Assembly: GCA_016204605.1 (NCBI GenBank)
Contig: JACQKK010000032.1
Coordinates: forward strand, 1-64,000
From: Candidatus Lambdaproteobacteria bacterium
GTDB taxonomy: Bacteria > SAR324 > JACQKK01
Reading direction: 5' to 3'
DNA: 64,000 nucleotides
Positions 61,512 to 64,000 of this stretch are shown here, in pieces. Made by a program: the position numbers and the translations under genes. The first letter of the stretch is position 1. Every line of letters starts with the position of its first letter. Below the pieces are notes generated by a model, which was not told the origin of the DNA, searched no databases, and saw only the letters and a program-made list of their open reading frames with translations.

Positions 61512-61715
61512 CTACCGGTACAGCGTGCGGTAGTAGCGCTCCACCTCCGGGGTACGCCGATAGAGGATCGGTCCCTCCTCCGCCGGCGCCGCGGCTGCGC
61601 GACGCGGACCTCCCCTCCCGATACCCAGCGCGAGCGACGCGACGCCCAGCCCGGCCAGCAAGCCGGCCAGCAGGGTGCGTCTGGGCACGTTATATTTCTG
61701 GTGTTGGGATTCCAT
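61512..61715 (-). CDS. Formate dehydrogenase-region Tat mini-protein
   Basis: A 67-residue protein that is almost only a Tat signal: VPRRTLLAGLLAGLGVASLA, then a short polar tail ending EVERYYRTLYR. It matches the small "formate dehydrogenase region Tat target" proteins found directly before fdhA in many FDH operons (TIGR02811 type). The R-x-x-L-L core replaces the more common RRDFLK. The function is unknown but probably in assembly or export of FDH. It lies 67 bp upstream of fdhA. Confidence 0.85.
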   Translation of the reverse strand: MESQHQKYNVPRRTLLAGLLAGLGVASLALGIGRGGPRRAAAAPAEEGPILYRRTPEVERYYRTLYR

Positions 61716-61805
61716 GGCGTCTCTCCGGTGATCGTCGCCGCTGGCCCGACCCCTCGGGAACTACCCCCCGTTCCCCAGGACACGGGCGCGCCGCTTGAAG
61801 GCTGA

Positions 61806-62054
61806 CTAACTGATGCTTTCCAGCGTCGTGCAGGTGCGCGTCCCATCGCTGCAAATCTCGCCGATGCTGGCGCGGACCCAATACCCCACTTCCAGCTCCC
61901 CGAGCTCGCCCCCCTTCGTGCCCATGGTGCAGGGCTCGCAGACGGCGATCGAGGCGGCCTCGGGCACGGAGATGCTATACTCCTCGCCGCCCTCGGTGCG
62001 GATGACGGCGGTGCGGGACACCACATCCAATTTGCTGATCTTGCCGATGATCAT
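61806..62054 (-). CDS. 82-aa protein of unknown function, first gene of FDH operon
   Basis: A small, beta-rich protein: MIIGKISKLDVVSRTAVIRT, then four Cys in CEPCTMGTKGG and CSDGTRTC. The Cys pairs could bind a metal or a cluster. No family was recognised. The ribosome site AGGGGG lies close to its start codon at 62054, and it is followed by the Tat mini-protein after 90 bp. The layout (promoter, inverted repeat, then this gene) suggests it heads the FDH operon. Confidence 0.65.
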   Translation of the reverse strand: MIIGKISKLDVVSRTAVIRTEGGEEYSISVPEAASIAVCEPCTMGTKGGELGELEVGYWVRASIGEICSDGTRTCTTLESIS

Positions 62055-62078
62055 TGCGACCCCCTGGTATGGTGCGCC

Positions 62079-62100
62079 GGATCACTTCCCCAGGTGATCC
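62079..62100. promoter_or_regulatory. Inverted repeat GGATCAC-N8-GTGATCC in the FDH leader
   Basis: GGATCAC (62079-62085) and GTGATCC (62094-62100) flank an 8-nt spacer, 25 bp before the start of the 82-aa gene and downstream of the promoter candidate. It could be an operator or a leader hairpin near the ribosome site. Confidence 0.35.
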
Positions 62101-62149
62101 CGGCTCGGATGGAACGGCAGAAGCACCCCAGATGGTATCATGCCAAGTC

Positions 62150-62179
62150 TTTCTACCCACTTTCCCGATCGACAGTCAA
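62150..62179 (-). promoter_or_regulatory. Candidate sigma-70 promoter for the FDH operon
   Basis: Read on the minus strand: TTGACT (62174-62179), 18-bp spacer, TAGAAA (62150-62155). It is about 95 bp upstream of the 82-aa gene. The hexamers match 5 of 6 and 4 of 6 of the consensus. It lies in the 258-bp gap between the AOR gene and the FDH operon. Confidence 0.4.
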
Positions 62180-62312
62180 CATAGACCGGCGCGTGCGAAG
62201 GGATTCCGTCCCGCTCCACCACCGGCGTCGGCAGCATCCGCAGCGTGCACCCCCACTCCCCGGCCGCAGCGACGCGTGCGTGTCCCTGCCGTTCCCTTGC
62301 CCCGGGCGGGTC

Positions 62313-64000
62313 TCAGCGGCCCCAGCCGAGGGGGACACTGCGCTGCGCCGGCTGCGATCGGGCGGCCGGCGGCATCGCCGCGCTTGCGCCGGGTTCGGGC
62401 GGCAGGCGCCCTTCGGCATCCCAGCCGCGCAGCCGGTAGTACTCGGCGCGCGCCTGGCGGAACCGCTCCCGGTCGATCCCTGCCCGCCCGCCACCCTCCG
62501 GGCCGTCCGCCGCGCCATCCGGCCCCCGGAAGAAGCGGGCCGGCAGCGTGTCCTCCGCCTCGCTCCATCCCTGGCGCTGGTTGAATCGCTTCTTCAGACG
62601 CTGGATGCCCTCGGCGGTGCGGGCGATCTCCTCGGCGGTGAAGGGGTGGCCCGTCAGGGCGGTCAGCATCTCCGCCGCCTCCGCATAGAGGTCCCGCACG
62701 GCGCGCCGGATGAACCGGCACAGGATCAGGGAATCCATCACCGCGCCTTGGTTCTCGCGCTCGATCAGCAGCGGGATGCGCTCGGTATCCACCCGGAAGC
62801 GGTCTACGGCGCCGGTCAGATCGAGCTCGTAGGCCCCGCTGCGGTTGTGGTCGGCGCCGCGGGAGCCGACCGCCAGGCCGATCCCCAGGCTCTGCAGGCC
62901 GCGCGGATGGTAGCCCGGCATTTCGAGCCCCTTGACGTGGGCCGCGAAGGCCTCGCTGCCCTGGCCGATGCGGGCCGCGAGCGCCCGCGTCCCCAGAGCC
63001 AGCAGGGCGCCCTCGCCCTCCCGGCGCGCGATGCGCTCGACCGCATCGAGCACGGCGGGGCCGTTGCCGAAGCGGAGGTCGCCGAAGCGGGCCAGGCCGC
63101 GCTCGGCGCACTCCATGGCGAAGGCGAGCGTACCGCCGGTGCTGATCGTGTCCAGCCCCAGCGCATCGCAGCGGCGCGAGGCCTCCAGCACCACGGCCGG
63201 ATCGTGCAGGTCCAGCAGCGGGCCGAGCGCGAACAGGCTCTCGTACTCGAGGCGCACCTGGCCCCCGCCCTCCAGCTCCACCCGCCGGTCGCAGCCGATC
63301 TTGCAGTCGGCGCAGGTGGAGCGGTGGACGGCGCGCGTGGCCAGCAGGGTCTCGGCGGAGAGATCGGCGGCCAGCGCGTGGCTGGTCGCCTGGAAATTGC
63401 GGGTGGGCAGCACCTCCAGCCGGTTGAACACCAGCAGGTTTCCGATGGTGCCGGTGGTGCGGTACTTCTCGGTCGCCGCCCCCATGCTGCGCGCCTGCAG
63501 GCGGCGCCGGATGGCCTCGAACCGGGCCGGGTGGGCCGGCCGTACCTCCGGCCGACCCCGCACGGCGAGCGCCTTCAGCCGCTTCGAGCCCAGCACGGTG
63601 CCGGTGCCCCCCCGGCCGGCGTGGCGGCCCGCGTGGGTCAGCGTGGCGAAGGGCACGCCGTTCTCTCCGGCGGGCCCGATGGCGGCCACCTCGTGGTCAT
63701 CCCCGAAGCGTGCGCGCAAGGCGGACTCGGTCGCCTCGGCGCTAAGCCCGCGCCACTCGGCGGCCGGATGGAGCGACGCGCCCTCGGGCTCGACCCGCAG
63801 CACGCACCATTCCGGCGCCGCCCCCACCAGCACCAGCGCATCCGCCCGCAGCCCGCGCAGCGCCAGCGCGATGTGGGAGGAGATCATGGCGTCGTTCAGC
63901 CGCCCGGTGAGCGGCGAAAGGCACAGCACCGCGGCCTTGGCCGAGGTGTTGAGGCCCGTCCCCACCAGCGGCGCGCTGGCCAGCACCAGCGGGGCCTCGG
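62313..64000 (-). CDS. Aldehyde:ferredoxin oxidoreductase, N-terminus outside window
   Basis: A tungsten-dependent aldehyde oxidoreductase of the AOR family. The frame is open to the window's right edge, so the first ~60-70 residues (including the first pterin-binding loop) are missing; 561 residues are visible. It has LSPLTGRLNDAMISSHIAL, GGTGTVLGSKRLKALAV, and the 4Fe-4S ligands in CADCKIGCDRR plus a later Cys in SLILCRF. The enzyme oxidises aldehydes to acids with ferredoxin as acceptor; FDH and a ferredoxin gene lie alongside. The C-terminal ~40 residues are low complexity. Confidence 0.92.
   Translation of the reverse strand, partial: EAPLVLASAPLVGTGLNTSAKAAVLCLSPLTGRLNDAMISSHIALALRGLRADALVLVGAAPEWCVLRVEPEGASLHPAAEWRGLSAEATESALRARFGDDHEVAAIGPAGENGVPFATLTHAGRHAGRGGTGTVLGSKRLKALAVRGRPEVRPAHPARFEAIRRRLQARSMGAATEKYRTTGTIGNLLVFNRLEVLPTRNFQATSHALAADLSAETLLATRAVHRSTCADCKIGCDRRVELEGGGQVRLEYESLFALGPLLDLHDPAVVLEASRRCDALGLDTISTGGTLAFAMECAERGLARFGDLRFGNGPAVLDAVERIARREGEGALLALGTRALAARIGQGSEAFAAHVKGLEMPGYHPRGLQSLGIGLAVGSRGADHNRSGAYELDLTGAVDRFRVDTERIPLLIERENQGAVMDSLILCRFIRRAVRDLYAEAAEMLTALTGHPFTAEEIARTAEGIQRLKKRFNQRQGWSEAEDTLPARFFRGPDGAADGPEGGGRAGIDRERFRQARAEYYRLRGWDAEGRLPPEPGASAAMPPAARSQPAQRSVPLGWGR

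Noticed and set aside
58580-61798. 1072-codon plus-strand open frame
   Set aside because: Antisense to fdhA and repetitive in Gly/Ala/Leu/Val/Asp; a shadow of the FDH gene.
1-64000. tRNA, rRNA, CRISPR array, transposase or integrase genes
   Set aside because: No cloverleaf-like segment, direct-repeat/spacer pattern or transposase motif was seen in any gap.

Overview
The window is a 64 kb piece of a very GC-rich chromosome from a Gram-negative bacterium. The Gram-negative call rests on outer-membrane beta-barrel proteins, a lipoprotein with a lipobox and Tat-exported formate dehydrogenase. Dense CaiB/BaiF CoA-transferases, SBP-5 peptide-type ABC transporters, luciferase-like oxidoreductases, AOR/FDH enzymes and CTCACCC...GGGTGAG dispersed repeats fit a Proteobacteria- or Methylomirabilota/Rokubacteria-like organism. 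I cannot place it more precisely from sequence alone. No rRNA, tRNA, CRISPR array or insertion sequence was seen.

Layout. 0-5.3 kb: housekeeping genes (3' part of ferrochelatase, an EVE-domain protein, a MobA protein with a MoaD-like tail, a lipoprotein) and a pair of Hsp20 chaperones behind a near-consensus sigma-54 promoter. 6.0-37.0 kb: a long accessory catabolic region. It holds two family-5 solute-binding proteins, one complete peptide/nickel-type ABC transporter, a UGSC-family selenoprotein, two copies of an unnamed ~355-aa family, MmgE/PrpD, a BadI/MenB-type crotonase, two CaiB/BaiF CoA-transferases (one double-domain), an M20 amidohydrolase, an LLM oxidoreductase, a MATE-like exporter, a nitronate monooxygenase-like enzyme, four carboxymuconolactone-decarboxylase-family proteins and an FMN alpha-hydroxy-acid oxidase. 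Two lower-GC pockets (a ClpP-like protease near 12.0-12.7 kb and a RES/Xre toxin-antitoxin pair at 37.1-38.5 kb) look acquired.

38.5-46.4 kb: leuC, a small unknown gene, leuD, a GH84 glycosidase, gpmI, a PurO-like IMP cyclohydrolase and an outer-membrane protein. 46.4-64 kb, almost all on the minus strand: molybdenum/tungsten and iron-sulfur redox genes. These are a ferredoxin-molybdopterin oxidoreductase fusion with its b-type cytochrome; an FDH operon (82-aa protein, Tat mini-protein, catalytic subunit, FeS subunit, NrfD membrane subunit, FG-GAP propeller, multi-ferredoxin protein, unknown basic protein, TorD chaperone); and a truncated aldehyde:ferredoxin oxidoreductase at the right edge.

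How it fits together (inference): the middle region looks like uptake of a peptide-like or carboxylate compound, CoA activation by CoA-transferases, hydrolytic ring or chain cleavage, and several flavin oxidations. The selenoprotein and its ~355-aa neighbour form a module of unknown chemistry. The clearest unusual object is the selenoprotein gene at 7727-8257. An in-frame TGA, followed 11 nt later by a perfect 7-bp stem-loop, splits it into two apparent ORFs that automatic gene calling would report as a 92-aa fragment and an orphan tail.
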